From Pseudoalteromonas sp. TB64 (GTDB lineage: Bacteria; Pseudomonadota; Gammaproteobacteria; Enterobacterales; Alteromonadaceae): a DNA stretch of 41,711 bases. Each line of letters begins with the position of its first letter. Position 1 is the first letter of the stretch. Location: assembly GCF_000498095.1 (NCBI RefSeq), contig NZ_AUTQ01000111.1, positions 1 to 41,711 of the forward strand. Reading direction: 5' to 3'. Made by a program: the position numbers and the translations under genes. Of the stretch, positions 17,705 to 26,023 are shown one piece after another. A model generated the notes under the pieces. The model was not told where the DNA came from, did not search any database, and was given only the letters and a program-made list of their open reading frames with translations.

Positions 17705-17779
17705 TACTCTAACTCAAAGCACTCTAACTCATAGTACTCTAACTCATAGTACTCTAGCTCATAGTACTCTAGCTCAAAG
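17705..17779. repeat. five tandem 15-bp repeats
   Basis: Five consecutive units of TACTCTAACTCATAG, differing at no more than two positions (AAC/AGC, CATAG/CAAAG, one initial C). No spacers and no open frame. It is a minisatellite in the intergenic region upstream of the hemolysin III gene and could vary in copy number between strains. Confidence 0.9.
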
Positions 17780-17857
17780 TAGTTATAGCGAAGCCGATAA
17801 CTTAACTTGGTGTGGTTGATGTTTACTTTAATTTATTAAATTATTTTTATTTGTTCT

Positions 17858-18025
17858 TAGGGCGTGTTAATCGTCTCTAGAAAGAACCCTTCGAGCAGTG
17901 CATGTTTGGTATTTATGCTGCATTATCGCCTATTTATGGGGAATAACCACACTACATAGGTTCTGCCTTGCCTAAAAACCAAACATACTGCTGTAAACTC
18001 AACCACCAAAGAACAACACGCCCTA
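17858..18025. mobile_element. MITE-like palindromic element
   Basis: A non-coding 168-bp unit. The ends are perfect inverted repeats, TAGGGCGTGTT (17858-17868) and AACACGCCCTA (18015-18025). Inside, AGCAGTGCATGTTTGGT near 17894 is mirrored by ACCAAACATACTGCT near 17981 with a 2-nt difference, so nested arms can fold. If the outer TA is a duplicated target, the element is GGGCGTGTT...AACACGCCC, like non-autonomous relatives of TA-targeting (IS630/Tc1) transposons. Family assignment is tentative. Confidence 0.6.
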
Positions 18026-18201
18026 GGGCTAAATCAAAAAGCAATTACTCAGAGCTAACTAAAATAAAAGTCAGTAAAACATATCGTGTTATATAGGGTA
18101 GTAGTTTTATATTTGTTACAGAGCAAGTTGTTTTGTTGGTATAGCGTTAACACTTGGGTTTGATGAACAATAATACATTTAACTACTTGATATTTTAATT
18201 G

Positions 18202-18224
18202 AGCCACTGCAAAGTGGCTTTTTT
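18202..18224 (+). terminator. rho-independent terminator without an upstream gene
   Basis: AGCCACT and AGTGGCT around GCAA, then six T residues: a strong plus-strand terminator. No plus-strand gene lies upstream until copS (ends 16848). It either ends a small RNA from the 18030-18200 region or attenuates transcription into the gene starting at 18263. Confidence 0.75.
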
Positions 18225-18262
18225 ATGTGATCACTTTAAAGTGAAATTTATATTAGGTAAAA

Positions 18263-18625
18263 ATGAAACAAGATATTAAAGCTGCGCTATTAACCGCTGT
18301 TGTTTATCCGGGAGCAGGGCATTTTTTTCTAAAAAAGCGTCTTATAGGTGCTATTTTTTCGGGTGTATTTTCGCTTCTTTTAATTTTAACGCTTAAAGAT
18401 ATATTTGCTATTGCACAATGCACAGCCAATGAGATTGTCTCGGGGAAAATACAGATGTCGGTAACGGCTATTTTAAACGCGGCGCATGAACCCTCTGCCG
18501 CTTGTGCTAAATTAGCAGAATATAAGTATGTACCTACTATGGTTGTTGTGTGGGTGTTAAGTATTGTTGATGCGTATCGCTTAGGTAGAAAGTTACCTGC
18601 GATTAAAGCCGAAGTTAAATCATAA
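18263..18625 (+). CDS. small inner-membrane protein, unknown function
   Basis: 120 residues. YPGAGHFFLKKRLIGAIFSG resembles the Gly-rich turn of TM2/DUF5683-like small membrane proteins, followed by a hydrophobic helix (about 32-52). A short loop with three cysteines (AQCT, AACA) and a second or third helix (VPTMVVVWVLSIVDAY) follow, with a basic C-terminus. A purine-rich AGG precedes the ATG. It lies right after an orphan terminator, which may control it. A hairpin (18629-18636/18643-18650) follows the stop. No function can be given. Confidence 0.7.
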   Translation: MKQDIKAALLTAVVYPGAGHFFLKKRLIGAIFSGVFSLLLILTLKDIFAIAQCTANEIVSGKIQMSVTAILNAAHEPSAACAKLAEYKYVPTMVVVWVLSIVDAYRLGRKLPAIKAEVKS

Positions 18626-18628
18626 ATA

Positions 18629-18650
18629 ATTTGAAAGCTAAGTTTCAAAT
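18629..18650 (+). terminator. weak hairpin after small membrane protein
   Basis: ATTTGAAA and TTTCAAAT around GCTAAG begin 4 nt after the stop at 18625. AT-rich and without a T run, so only a possible 3'-end signal. Confidence 0.3.
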
Positions 18651-19042
18651 CTATTCAGTAATAAAGACTAAAATTCACTCAAAGTTAAGTTAGCACTAAT
18701 CATATTCCTTCTAAATATTAGTGGTTATTTTTATTAGATAACCATTAATTACCATTTATACATTTAATTATTACTTTTTTTTAACATGTTTTTGTTTCTA
18801 AAATGTGTATAAAAAGCATGAAACCTACTTAAAATCTTTAATCTCCTCTGAAAAGTTGTTTTTTAATTTACTTTTTAAAACATCATGTTTTCATTTGTAC
18901 CTATTTATTCATTTGATGTTAATAGTGTTCTGATACTTTACACCGGTAAAAAATTGAGACTACACTCCTTTAGTGCTTATTTTTTATGAATGCTCTAATA
19001 CATTAGGCAAAATGCCTGATTATTTTATTTAAGGAAAATATT
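18651..19042. other. celG upstream region
   Basis: About 390 nt, strongly AT-rich, no ORF. It should hold the celG promoter. A TTGAGA at 18954 with TTATTT 17 nt later is a weak candidate. A small GGCA/TGCC hairpin lies just before the ribosome binding site AAGGAAAA. No operator of known type was recognised. Confidence 0.35.
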
Positions 19043-20524
19043 ATGAATAATAGTTTAAGTAACCACAAGAAAGGGACCTTTAAGGTTACGAGTTTATCTT
19101 TAGCTTTATTATTAGGTTTTTCAAGCCTTGCGAATGCAGCCGTTGAGCCATTAAACGTGAGCGGAAATCAAATATTAGCTGATGGAGAAAGTGTTAGCTT
19201 TGCTGGTACTAGTTTATTTTGGAGTAATACCGGTTGGGGTGGCGAAAATTTTTACACAGCAGACACCGTTGCCAAGGCTAAGTCAGAATTTGGTGCAACA
19301 ATAATTCGTGCTGCAATTGGGCATGGAGCAAGTGCTGGTGGCAGTTTAAATTATGATTGGGATGGGAATATGAACCGTCTTGATACTGTTGTTAATGCTG
19401 CTATAGCACAAGACATGTACGTTATTATTGATTTTCATAGCCATGAAGCCCACACAGATCAAGCAACAGCCGTTCGCTTTTTTGAAGAAGTTGCAACTAA
19501 ATACGGTGAATACGATAACGTTATTTACGAAATTTATAATGAACCACTGCAAATATCTTGGGCTAATGCCATAAAACCATACGCAGAAACCGTTATTGAT
19601 AAAATTAGAGCAATTGACCCAGATAACTTAATTGTTGTAGGTACGCCAACGTGGTCACAAGATGTTGATGTTGCGTCGCTAGATCCAATTGATCGCGCTA
19701 ATATTGCATACACTCTTCATTTTTATGCAGGTACACATGGTCAATCTTATAGAAATAAAGCACAAACAGCTTTAGATAATGGAATTGCTTTATTTGCTAC
19801 CGAATGGGGTACAGTTAATGCCGATGGTAATGGCAGTGTAAATGTAAATGAAACTGATGCATGGATGGCATTTTTTAAGACAAATAATATTAGCCATGCT
19901 AACTGGGCTCTTAATGACAAAAATGAAGGCGCTTCTACTTTTACTCCAGGTGGAGGTTGGGACTCATTAACTGCTTCTGGTACAAAAGTTAAAGAGATTA
20001 TTAAAGGTTGGCAAGGCAGTGGTAACGTAAACCTAGATAGCGATGGTGATGGCGTAATAGACAGCGTTGACCAATGTGATAACACACCATCAGGTACAAC
20101 TGTTGACAGCATTGGTTGTGCTATAACAGTTGCCGATAGTGACGCTGATGGCATTAATGATAATATTGATCAATGTCCTAATACACCAGCAGGTACAAGT
20201 GTAAATAATGTTGGTTGTGCTGTTGAGGTACCTGTTGCTGATAGTGACAATGACGGCGTTAACGATAATATTGATCAGTGCCCTAATACGCCAACCGGTA
20301 CTACTGTTGACGCTAATGGTTGTACGGTTGTAAGTTCTACTGATTGTAATGATATTAACGCGTATCCTAACTGGGTTAGAAAGGATTATTCAGCAGGTCC
20401 TTATACTCATAACAACACAGATGACAAAATACAATATCAAGGCAAAGCTTATAGCGCTAACTGGTACACAAACAGTGTTCCGGGTAGCGATGGTTCATGG
20501 ACACTTGCCCATAGCTGTAACTAA
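19043..20524 (+). CDS. celG: secreted GH5 endoglucanase CelG (Cel5G)
   Basis: 493 residues, the same design as cold-active Cel5G of Pseudoalteromonas haloplanktis. A signal peptide (cleavage after about residue 32) is followed by a GH5 catalytic domain to about 325 with proton donor E167 (IYNEPL) and nucleophile E254 (ATEWGT); subtracting the signal gives 135 and 222, as I recall for Cel5G. A long acidic linker of three thrombospondin type 3 repeats follows (each D-D-D-rich with a DQC and a GC cysteine, so each can form a disulfide loop). The C-terminal CBM5 chitin/cellulose-binding module has exposed aromatics (YPNWVR, YSANWYT). It hydrolyses beta-1,4-glucan outside the cell. Confidence 0.95.
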   Translation: MNNSLSNHKKGTFKVTSLSLALLLGFSSLANAAVEPLNVSGNQILADGESVSFAGTSLFWSNTGWGGENFYTADTVAKAKSEFGATIIRAAIGHGASAGGSLNYDWDGNMNRLDTVVNAAIAQDMYVIIDFHSHEAHTDQATAVRFFEEVATKYGEYDNVIYEIYNEPLQISWANAIKPYAETVIDKIRAIDPDNLIVVGTPTWSQDVDVASLDPIDRANIAYTLHFYAGTHGQSYRNKAQTALDNGIALFATEWGTVNADGNGSVNVNETDAWMAFFKTNNISHANWALNDKNEGASTFTPGGGWDSLTASGTKVKEIIKGWQGSGNVNLDSDGDGVIDSVDQCDNTPSGTTVDSIGCAITVADSDADGINDNIDQCPNTPAGTSVNNVGCAVEVPVADSDNDGVNDNIDQCPNTPTGTTVDANGCTVVSSTDCNDINAYPNWVRKDYSAGPYTHNNTDDKIQYQGKAYSANWYTNSVPGSDGSWTLAHSCN

Positions 20525-20562
20525 GTAAACTTTAGTTAAATATTAGAAGTAATACAGACTGT

Positions 20563-20604
20563 GAGAAGATGAATATTTTACTTATATAAAATATTCATCT
20601 TCTC
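20563..20604. terminator. 18-bp hairpin between celG and phoD
   Basis: A perfect 18-bp stem (20563-20580 with 20587-20604) and a 6-nt loop between the convergent celG and phoD genes. The A/T-rich inner arm and flanks fit a bidirectional terminator. Confidence 0.7.
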
Positions 20605-20643
20605 TATTTAATAAAATACAGCTAATTTAAAATGGCTAATCTT

Positions 20644-22329
20644 TTAACCTTTATAAACACTTTGATGTTCATTAACGATGTTGTAATTTGGTGAGTCGAT
20701 GTTATCGACATAGCGCCAATCAGCTACTATTTGATCATGAGTTAATGTAAGTAACATATAACCTCGCTGTGATAAATTACAGTAATTTAAATCATTTATA
20801 AGTAATGAAAGTGCATCTGCCATTTGCTTTGCTTGTTTTGTGTTTAGCGATAAGTAATGCTCCATTCCAGGTGATGTTACACCTGGTGTCGCAAACTCAA
20901 CGCCAACGTTATTTCCCTTTATATCTATTAAATCTCCATGCCATGCATTATGTGTATCACCAGCAACGACTACCAATTTTTTATTTAACTCATTAGCGCT
21001 TTTATATAATGCTTCGCGTTCACTGGGGTAGCCATCCCATGCATCTAAATTGTATGGCATTAAGGTGTTTACTCTTGCCAGTTGTGCTGGCGTAACCGTT
21101 TTATTTATTAAAACGGCTTGTTTAATAGCAACGAGTTCTTTAATTACGGATGGAATTTTAGTGCGGTCTGATTGCGAGAAAATTTCAGTTGGTAGCCACA
21201 TTTTTGTCATCAGTACTTGTTGACCCAATACTTGCCATTTAGCATTTGATTTAGCCATTGCACAGGTGAGCCAATTCAGTTGTGTGTTGCCCAGTAATTG
21301 CCTTTGTGGATTATTTAAATCGTTAACAAAACCAGCAACATCCATTTTTTTTGTATCGGCATCTTTATAATCGCTGTACGCCAATTGTTTATCGCGCGCT
21401 ATAACACGGGTATCGAGCATGTGGAGGCTTAATAAGTTAGCAAAGTTAAAGGTGCGGTAAATTTGTGGATTTTGCTCACCCATTGGCGGTCTAATCGGAA
21501 GCCATTCGTAATAAGCTTGAATGGCAGCAGCACGTCGTTTTAAAAAGTCACCTTCATTGCTACTGTGGTTTTCAGCGCCACTTTTATAAGTGTCATTCGC
21601 AATTTCGTGATCGTCCCATACAACTATAAAAGGCGCAGCTGCATGGAGGGCTTGTAAGCCTTTATCTGTACGGTAAATTGCATAACGTTTGCGGTAGTCA
21701 CTTAATGTAATTATTTCCCCACTATTATCAGGTGCTAGTGAGCGACCAATTTTATCGGCGTTGTTAGTTGCATAACCGCCCATTGGGTATTCGTAAATGT
21801 AATCCCCTAAGTGTAATACTACGTCTAAGTTTTTTTGTTTAGCAGCATCAGAATACGCATTAAAGTAGCCCGCAGGGTAGTTTGAACACGAGACAACCGC
21901 TATCTTAACTTGTTCTATGTTATTGATTGGCAGTGTTTTAGCTCGTCCAACTGGGCTTACTGTTGTTAAACCAATAAAGCGGTAAAAGTACTGCGTATTA
22001 GCTTTGAGCTCTTGAACATCAATTTTTATTGTAAAATCACGGCTTTTATTTGTTTCTGCGTATCCACGTCGAACAATATTCGTAAATTTTGCATCGCGGG
22101 CAAGTTCCCATGCGACAGTAGCATTTTCTTGTTCTGTTTGAACGTGTGTCCAAATTATTAATGCATTTTCTAGTGGATCGCCACTGGCAATACCATGTTT
22201 AAATTCGACAGGTGTTAATGATTTTTTTTGAAAAGTTTGCATGCAACCAGTTAAAGAGGTCGAAACTGCAATTGTAAATACACTTGCAATTGATGTTTTT
22301 AAAAATTGACGACGGGATGAATTAGACAT
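20644..22329 (-). CDS. phoD: PhoD-type alkaline phosphatase/phosphodiesterase
   Basis: 561 residues. A twin-arginine signal (SSRRQFLK) is combined with a lipobox-like TGC at about 27-29, suggesting Tat export and possible lipidation. The PhoD N-terminal domain (HGIASGDP, IIWTHV) is followed by the metallophosphatase domain with VSCSNYPAG, LHLGDYIYEYP, WDDHEIANDTY and VAGDTHNAWHG, which supply the Fe/Ca ligands of the PhoD family. It releases phosphate from phosphomonoesters and diesters in the periplasm or at the surface. It stands alone and convergent with celG. No clear Pho box was recognised upstream. Confidence 0.93.
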   Translation of the reverse strand: MSNSSRRQFLKTSIASVFTIAVSTSLTGCMQTFQKKSLTPVEFKHGIASGDPLENALIIWTHVQTEQENATVAWELARDAKFTNIVRRGYAETNKSRDFTIKIDVQELKANTQYFYRFIGLTTVSPVGRAKTLPINNIEQVKIAVVSCSNYPAGYFNAYSDAAKQKNLDVVLHLGDYIYEYPMGGYATNNADKIGRSLAPDNSGEIITLSDYRKRYAIYRTDKGLQALHAAAPFIVVWDDHEIANDTYKSGAENHSSNEGDFLKRRAAAIQAYYEWLPIRPPMGEQNPQIYRTFNFANLLSLHMLDTRVIARDKQLAYSDYKDADTKKMDVAGFVNDLNNPQRQLLGNTQLNWLTCAMAKSNAKWQVLGQQVLMTKMWLPTEIFSQSDRTKIPSVIKELVAIKQAVLINKTVTPAQLARVNTLMPYNLDAWDGYPSEREALYKSANELNKKLVVVAGDTHNAWHGDLIDIKGNNVGVEFATPGVTSPGMEHYLSLNTKQAKQMADALSLLINDLNYCNLSQRGYMLLTLTHDQIVADWRYVDNIDSPNYNIVNEHQSVYKG

Positions 22330-22608
22330 ACTGCACTTTGTTTAAGTTATTAATAATAACGAACTACAGTACGCAGGAAATATGACGTTTTTATAAACAC
22401 TTTATGTATCTACTATGAAGTTAATTATTAACTAAAAAGTAGTCAAAAAATAAAATTAAGTGGTTAAATTAACGAGAGGTGAATTTTTGAAATAAAGTAA
22501 ATGTAATAAAAGTACTTTAAATACAGTTGGTTATTTTTTGTTTTTATGTTGGCACAACCCTTGAGTATATAACTACGTCTAAACAATACACAAACAAGGA
22601 ATACCATT

Positions 22609-22881
22609 ATGAAACGTTCAATTAAAATCGCTATGGCAAGTTTATTAGTATTAGGTTCTACGCAAGTACAAGCTGCAGAAGTAGACCTAGATGTAACTAA
22701 TATAATTACTCAAAGTGTAACTAGCTATGTTAAACAAAGTACTTTAGAGCTTGAAAAATCATTAAAAGAAGCGTTCTCGTTTAACTCTCAAACAGTATTA
22801 GATGGCTTATTAAAAGAGTTTGAACTTGTTGAAGATAGCAAAAATAAAAATGTCATAAAGACTGATAATAAAGCCCTATAA
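22609..22881 (+). CDS. small secreted protein, unknown function
   Basis: 90 residues. A clean Sec signal peptide (MKRSIKIAMASLLVLGS, cleavage near VQAA) precedes a mature part of about 65 residues that is charged and helical (LELEKSLKEAFSF, LLKEFELVEDSKNK) with no cysteines. CAAGGAATACC precedes the ATG. A 37-codon gene follows 22 nt later with its own ribosome site, so the two may form a small operon just upstream of the LON-domain gene. No recognised family. Confidence 0.65.
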   Translation: MKRSIKIAMASLLVLGSTQVQAAEVDLDVTNIITQSVTSYVKQSTLELEKSLKEAFSFNSQTVLDGLLKEFELVEDSKNKNVIKTDNKAL

Positions 22882-22903
22882 ACTGTTTAAAAGGATTAAG
22901 ACG

Positions 22904-23017
22904 ATGAGTAGTGATTTTGGATTATTTGCCTTAATGTTGGCTCCTGTAGCAAGTATGATTACTGCTTACTATTCCTTACAGATTTTAAAGTGCATGGGGA
23001 ATTGGTTTAATATTTAG
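22904..23017 (+). CDS. 37-residue membrane microprotein candidate
   Basis: An open frame of 37 codons encoding MSSDFGLFALMLAPVASMI and then TAYYSLQILKCMGNWFNI. It has one hydrophobic stretch with a single Cys near the end. AAGGA lies 8 nt before the ATG. The position directly after the small secreted protein gene, the good ribosome site and the membrane-like composition support a real gene, but no homolog is known to me. Confidence 0.5.
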   Translation: MSSDFGLFALMLAPVASMITAYYSLQILKCMGNWFNI

Positions 23018-23057
23018 CCTGCAGCATAATAGGCAGTTAATTCGATTAATATAAAGC

Positions 23058-23085
23058 TGATCGACTTTGTAAAGGCGCACGTAAA
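23058..23085 (+). promoter_or_regulatory. putative ECF sigma promoter for LON-domain gene
   Basis: TGATCG (23058-23063), 16 nt, CGTAAA (23080-23085). Same layout as the element before the ECF sigma gene at 23703 and similar to the TGATC-type -35 of RpoE/ChrR-controlled promoters. Transcription would begin near 23093, which favours the ATG at 23117 over the one at 23096. Confidence 0.55.
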
Positions 23086-23116
23086 TAAAGGCAGAATGTT
23101 TAAAGAAGTAGACTTT

Positions 23117-23695
23117 ATGAAACGTGCGATTTTTCCATTACCATTATTTATATTACCTGAAGGTTATACGCGATTACGCATATTTGAACCTCGCTACCTA
23201 CATATGGTTAAAAGCGCATTAAAAGACAATACAGGCTTTGTACTTTGCACTTTTGAGCATGACACACCATTTAATATCAGTGCTCAAGGCTGCTTAATGG
23301 ACGTGATTGACTTTGATCAAGACGACAATGGTACATTGCTAATTGATGTTTTTGCATCGCAAAGTGTTCAAATAAACGATGTTTATCAAGACGAACAAGA
23401 ATTGCGTCACGGATTAGTGTCAGATTGTAATGCACCTTATTGGTACAAAGACAGTAATAACGAAATTGGTAAGCACCAACGCTTACATGATTCCCTCAAA
23501 GATGTTTTTTCTGGAAACCCAGAACTCAGAGTCTTATACAAACAGACTCATTTTAATAGACTACCGTGGATAGCTGCTCGTTGGCTTGAACTTCTACCTA
23601 TATCTATTGAGAAAAAACAGCAACTTGCGTTTGAAACTAACTTTGATAACTTGCTAAGTTTCCTCCATACTGTGATTAACAATGAATTTGCCTAA
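23117..23695 (+). CDS. LON N-terminal (substrate-binding) domain protein
   Basis: 192 residues from the ATG at 23117. The start matches the Lon N-terminal/PUA-like domain found in stand-alone proteins: IFPLPLFILPEGYTRLRIFEPRYLHMV, then GFVLC and a DGTLLIDV-like strand pattern (NGTLLIDVFA). There is no AAA+ or protease domain, so it is not a protease itself; relatives are proposed to bind substrates. An in-frame ATG at 23096 would leave almost no leader after the predicted ECF promoter. It immediately precedes the ECF sigma operon and appears to be in the same regulon. Confidence 0.85.
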   Translation: MKRAIFPLPLFILPEGYTRLRIFEPRYLHMVKSALKDNTGFVLCTFEHDTPFNISAQGCLMDVIDFDQDDNGTLLIDVFASQSVQINDVYQDEQELRHGLVSDCNAPYWYKDSNNEIGKHQRLHDSLKDVFSGNPELRVLYKQTHFNRLPWIAARWLELLPISIEKKQQLAFETNFDNLLSFLHTVINNEFA

Positions 23696-23702
23696 TTTAA
23701 TT

Positions 23703-23730
23703 TGATCCAACTCTTAATATTGCTCGTATT
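23703..23730 (+). promoter_or_regulatory. putative autoregulated ECF sigma promoter
   Basis: TGATCC (23703-23708), 16 nt, CGTATT (23725-23730), 35 nt before the ATG at 23765. The -35 hexamer matches the TGATCC known for RpoE-ChrR systems of the Rhodobacter type. It implies that the sigma factor transcribes its own operon. Confidence 0.65.
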
Positions 23731-23764
23731 TATAAATACAAAAGCAATAACGGGATTAATTATA

Positions 23765-24388
23765 ATGGTAAGTCAACAACAGTCACCACGTTGTGAACCT
23801 AAAACAGGTAAGTATACTGCCATGCCAGACACGCCAAGTACTGAACTTATGCAATCGCTTATTGCGGTCGCAGAAAGTCGCGATAAAAAAGCGTTCGCCT
23901 TTTTATTCGAATATTTTGCGCCGAAAATTAAACGCTTTGGAATTAAACAATTTGGCGTTGAAGCGCAAGCAATGGAGTTAGTTCAAGAAACATTAACTTC
24001 GGTGTGGCGTAAAGCGCATTTATACAATAGCAGCAAAGGTGCCGCAACTACTTGGGTTTATACGGTAATGCGTAATGCCTCTTTTGATATGCTTCGTAAA
24101 ATGAAAAGCAATAAAGAAGAAAACATAAGCGAAGATATTTGGCCGTTATTAAACGAATCACAAGATACTAATCACGAATACAGTGATCATTTAGAAGATA
24201 AACAAATTAAGCGTTACCTCGACAAGTTGCCAATAGCGCAAAGAGAAGTGGTTCGCGGTGTTTATTTTCAAGACATGTCGCAAGAGCAACTCGCTATGCA
24301 ACTTAATATTCCAGTAGGCACGGTAAAATCTCGGTTACGTTTAGCCTTGCAAAAATTACGTAATGAAATGGGAGATCAGCATGATTAA
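23765..24388 (+). CDS. rpoE: ECF sigma factor, RpoE/ChrR type
   Basis: 207 residues from 23765 (an ATG at 23822 would give 188; the frame's upstream start at 23702 lies before the promoter and is rejected). Sigma region 2 is seen in FAFLFEYFAPKIKRFG to VYTVMRNASFDMLRK, and region 4 in LPIAQREVVRGVYFQDMSQEQLA with IPVGTVKSRLRLALQKLR. It directs transcription of the stress regulon when released from ChrR, encoded immediately downstream with an 8-nt overlap. In Rhodobacter the pair answers singlet oxygen; the photolyase and lipid genes downstream fit that role here. Confidence 0.92.
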   Translation: MVSQQQSPRCEPKTGKYTAMPDTPSTELMQSLIAVAESRDKKAFAFLFEYFAPKIKRFGIKQFGVEAQAMELVQETLTSVWRKAHLYNSSKGAATTWVYTVMRNASFDMLRKMKSNKEENISEDIWPLLNESQDTNHEYSDHLEDKQIKRYLDKLPIAQREVVRGVYFQDMSQEQLAMQLNIPVGTVKSRLRLALQKLRNEMGDQHD

Positions 24389-25061
24389 ACATCACCCTAG
24401 TGAAGATTTACTAGTACAACATTGTTCTGCATCGCTAAATGCATCTTTAAGTTTAGCTGTGTCTATACACCTTGACATGTGTCCTATATGCCAAGAGAAA
24501 GTTGCTAAGATTGAAGCGGCCAATGCAAATGTAGTGTTTAACGATAAACAAGTTTTATCGCCAAATGAAGATAAAGATAATCTTGAATTACTTGAAGAGT
24601 TTGAATCGAATGTGTTTGATTTAATTACTTCAGATTCGGGCATTGATGAAGTATACGAAGTTGAGCCAGTATCTATTAAAGTTAATGCACATGACTATCA
24701 ACTTCCGCGAGCCTTAACTCGTATATCGCATAGTAAATTTACCCAAGTTGGTAAAATTGCTCGCTCGCGTGTTGCACTAGATGACGGCGCTTTACGCTCT
24801 AGCTTATTGCATATAGACGCAGGCGGCGAAATTCCTGAGCATACTCACACTGGTTTTGAAGTAACTTTATTATTAGATGGTGAATTTAGCGACGAGGAAG
24901 GTAATTACGTACCAGGCGACTTTATTTGGCAAGATGGTAGCCATTTACATACTCCACTTACGAAAGATGGTTGTTTATGCTTTACAGTTGTCAGTAGTGC
25001 GCTACATTTTAATAAGGGCTTCAGCAAGTTACTAAATCCAATAGGTAATTTGATCTACTAA
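24381..25061 (+). CDS. chrR: ChrR zinc anti-sigma factor
   Basis: 226 residues. The N-terminal anti-sigma domain has early His (H4, H5) and the H30-X3-C34-X2-C37 motif (HLDMCPIC) that binds zinc. The C-terminal cupin domain contains IPEHTHTGFEVTLLLDGEF and a HLHTPLT segment as the second metal-site candidate. It holds the sigma factor inactive until oxidative or photo-oxidative damage. The start at 24381 follows GGAG and overlaps the sigma stop, showing translational coupling; an in-frame ATG at 24363 is less likely. Confidence 0.92.
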   Translation: MIKHHPSEDLLVQHCSASLNASLSLAVSIHLDMCPICQEKVAKIEAANANVVFNDKQVLSPNEDKDNLELLEEFESNVFDLITSDSGIDEVYEVEPVSIKVNAHDYQLPRALTRISHSKFTQVGKIARSRVALDDGALRSSLLHIDAGGEIPEHTHTGFEVTLLLDGEFSDEEGNYVPGDFIWQDGSHLHTPLTKDGCLCFTVVSSALHFNKGFSKLLNPIGNLIY

Positions 25062-25069
25062 GAGAATAT

Positions 25070-26023
25070 ATGCAAACTGATATAATAAAAATAGGTATAA
25101 GCGCCTGCTTAGCAGGCGAAAAAGTTAGATTTGATACGGGTCATAAAAAATCAAATTTTTGCATGGATGAGTTAGGTAAACACGTTGAATACACACGTTT
25201 TTGTCCGGAGGTAGCAGTAGGGTTACCTATACCTCGTCCAACTATTCGCCAAGTTAAAGTGGGCGATACCATTAAAGTATGTCGCCCAGATGGAACCGGT
25301 GAAGTAGGACAGCAGCTTACCGAGTACGGTAAAAAAGTAGCAACTGAGCAAGCTAAAGAATTAAGTGGATTTGTATTTTGTGCAAAAAGTCCGAGTTGCG
25401 GTATGGAACGAATTAAAATATATAACGAAGCTGGAACCGGTAATACATCAGAAGGCGTTGGTTTTTTTGCTGAGCAAATAATGAAGCACAACCCATTATT
25501 GCCATGTGAAGAAAACGGACGTTTAAATGACATGCATTTACGTGAAAACTTTGTAATGAGAATTTATGTATTTAAAAATTGGCAAAAGTTAGTACAAGAG
25601 CCGCTTACTGTTCACAAACTTACGCAATTTCATTCTCAGTATAAATACTTGCTAATGGCTCATAATTATCAAGCCTATCGTGACTTGGGTAAGCTACTAG
25701 GTACTTATGTAGGCGACGATATAAATGCAGTTGCTGATGATTATATTTTAGGCTTGATGACAGGTCTTAAAAAACCGGCTTCTCGCAGAAATAATTGCAA
25801 TACGTTAATGCATCTACAAGGTTACTTTAAAACAGATTTATCGAAAGTTGAAAAACAAGAACTTCGTGATGCAATAGATGAATATCGCGAAGGATTGGTG
25901 CCATTGTATGTACCACTCACTTTATTAAAACATCATTTGAAGGTTCACCCAAATGAGTACCTTGAAAAACAGGTGTTTTTTAACCCTTACCCTCACGATT
26001 TAAAACTACGATTTGGTATTTAA
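25070..26023 (+). CDS. DUF523-DUF1722 protein (YbgA-like fusion)
   Basis: 317 residues. Residues about 5-150 form DUF523 with conserved cysteines (ISACLAGEKVRFD, CPEVAVGLPIPRP, CAKSPSCG), possibly a metal or cluster site. Residues about 165-310 form DUF1722, the domain of E. coli YbgA, which is likewise encoded next to the photolyase gene phrB. The stop overlaps the photolyase start (TAATG). DUF523 proteins have been linked to thiouracil desulfuration; the role with photolyase is unknown. Confidence 0.88.
   Translation: MQTDIIKIGISACLAGEKVRFDTGHKKSNFCMDELGKHVEYTRFCPEVAVGLPIPRPTIRQVKVGDTIKVCRPDGTGEVGQQLTEYGKKVATEQAKELSGFVFCAKSPSCGMERIKIYNEAGTGNTSEGVGFFAEQIMKHNPLLPCEENGRLNDMHLRENFVMRIYVFKNWQKLVQEPLTVHKLTQFHSQYKYLLMAHNYQAYRDLGKLLGTYVGDDINAVADDYILGLMTGLKKPASRRNNCNTLMHLQGYFKTDLSKVEKQELRDAIDEYREGLVPLYVPLTLLKHHLKVHPNEYLEKQVFFNPYPHDLKLRFGI

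Noticed and set aside
17705-17779. CRISPR-like array
   Set aside because: The 15-bp units are contiguous with no spacers and there are no cas genes.
22330-22608. Pho box upstream of phoD
   Set aside because: A partial GTCATAT-like match exists but the repeated CTGTCAT half-sites are not present at the right spacing.
22904-23017. Toxin of a type I toxin-antitoxin pair
   Set aside because: The hydrophobic peptide size fits, but no antisense RNA promoter or overlapping structure was recognised and a secreted-protein gene precedes it with operon-like spacing.
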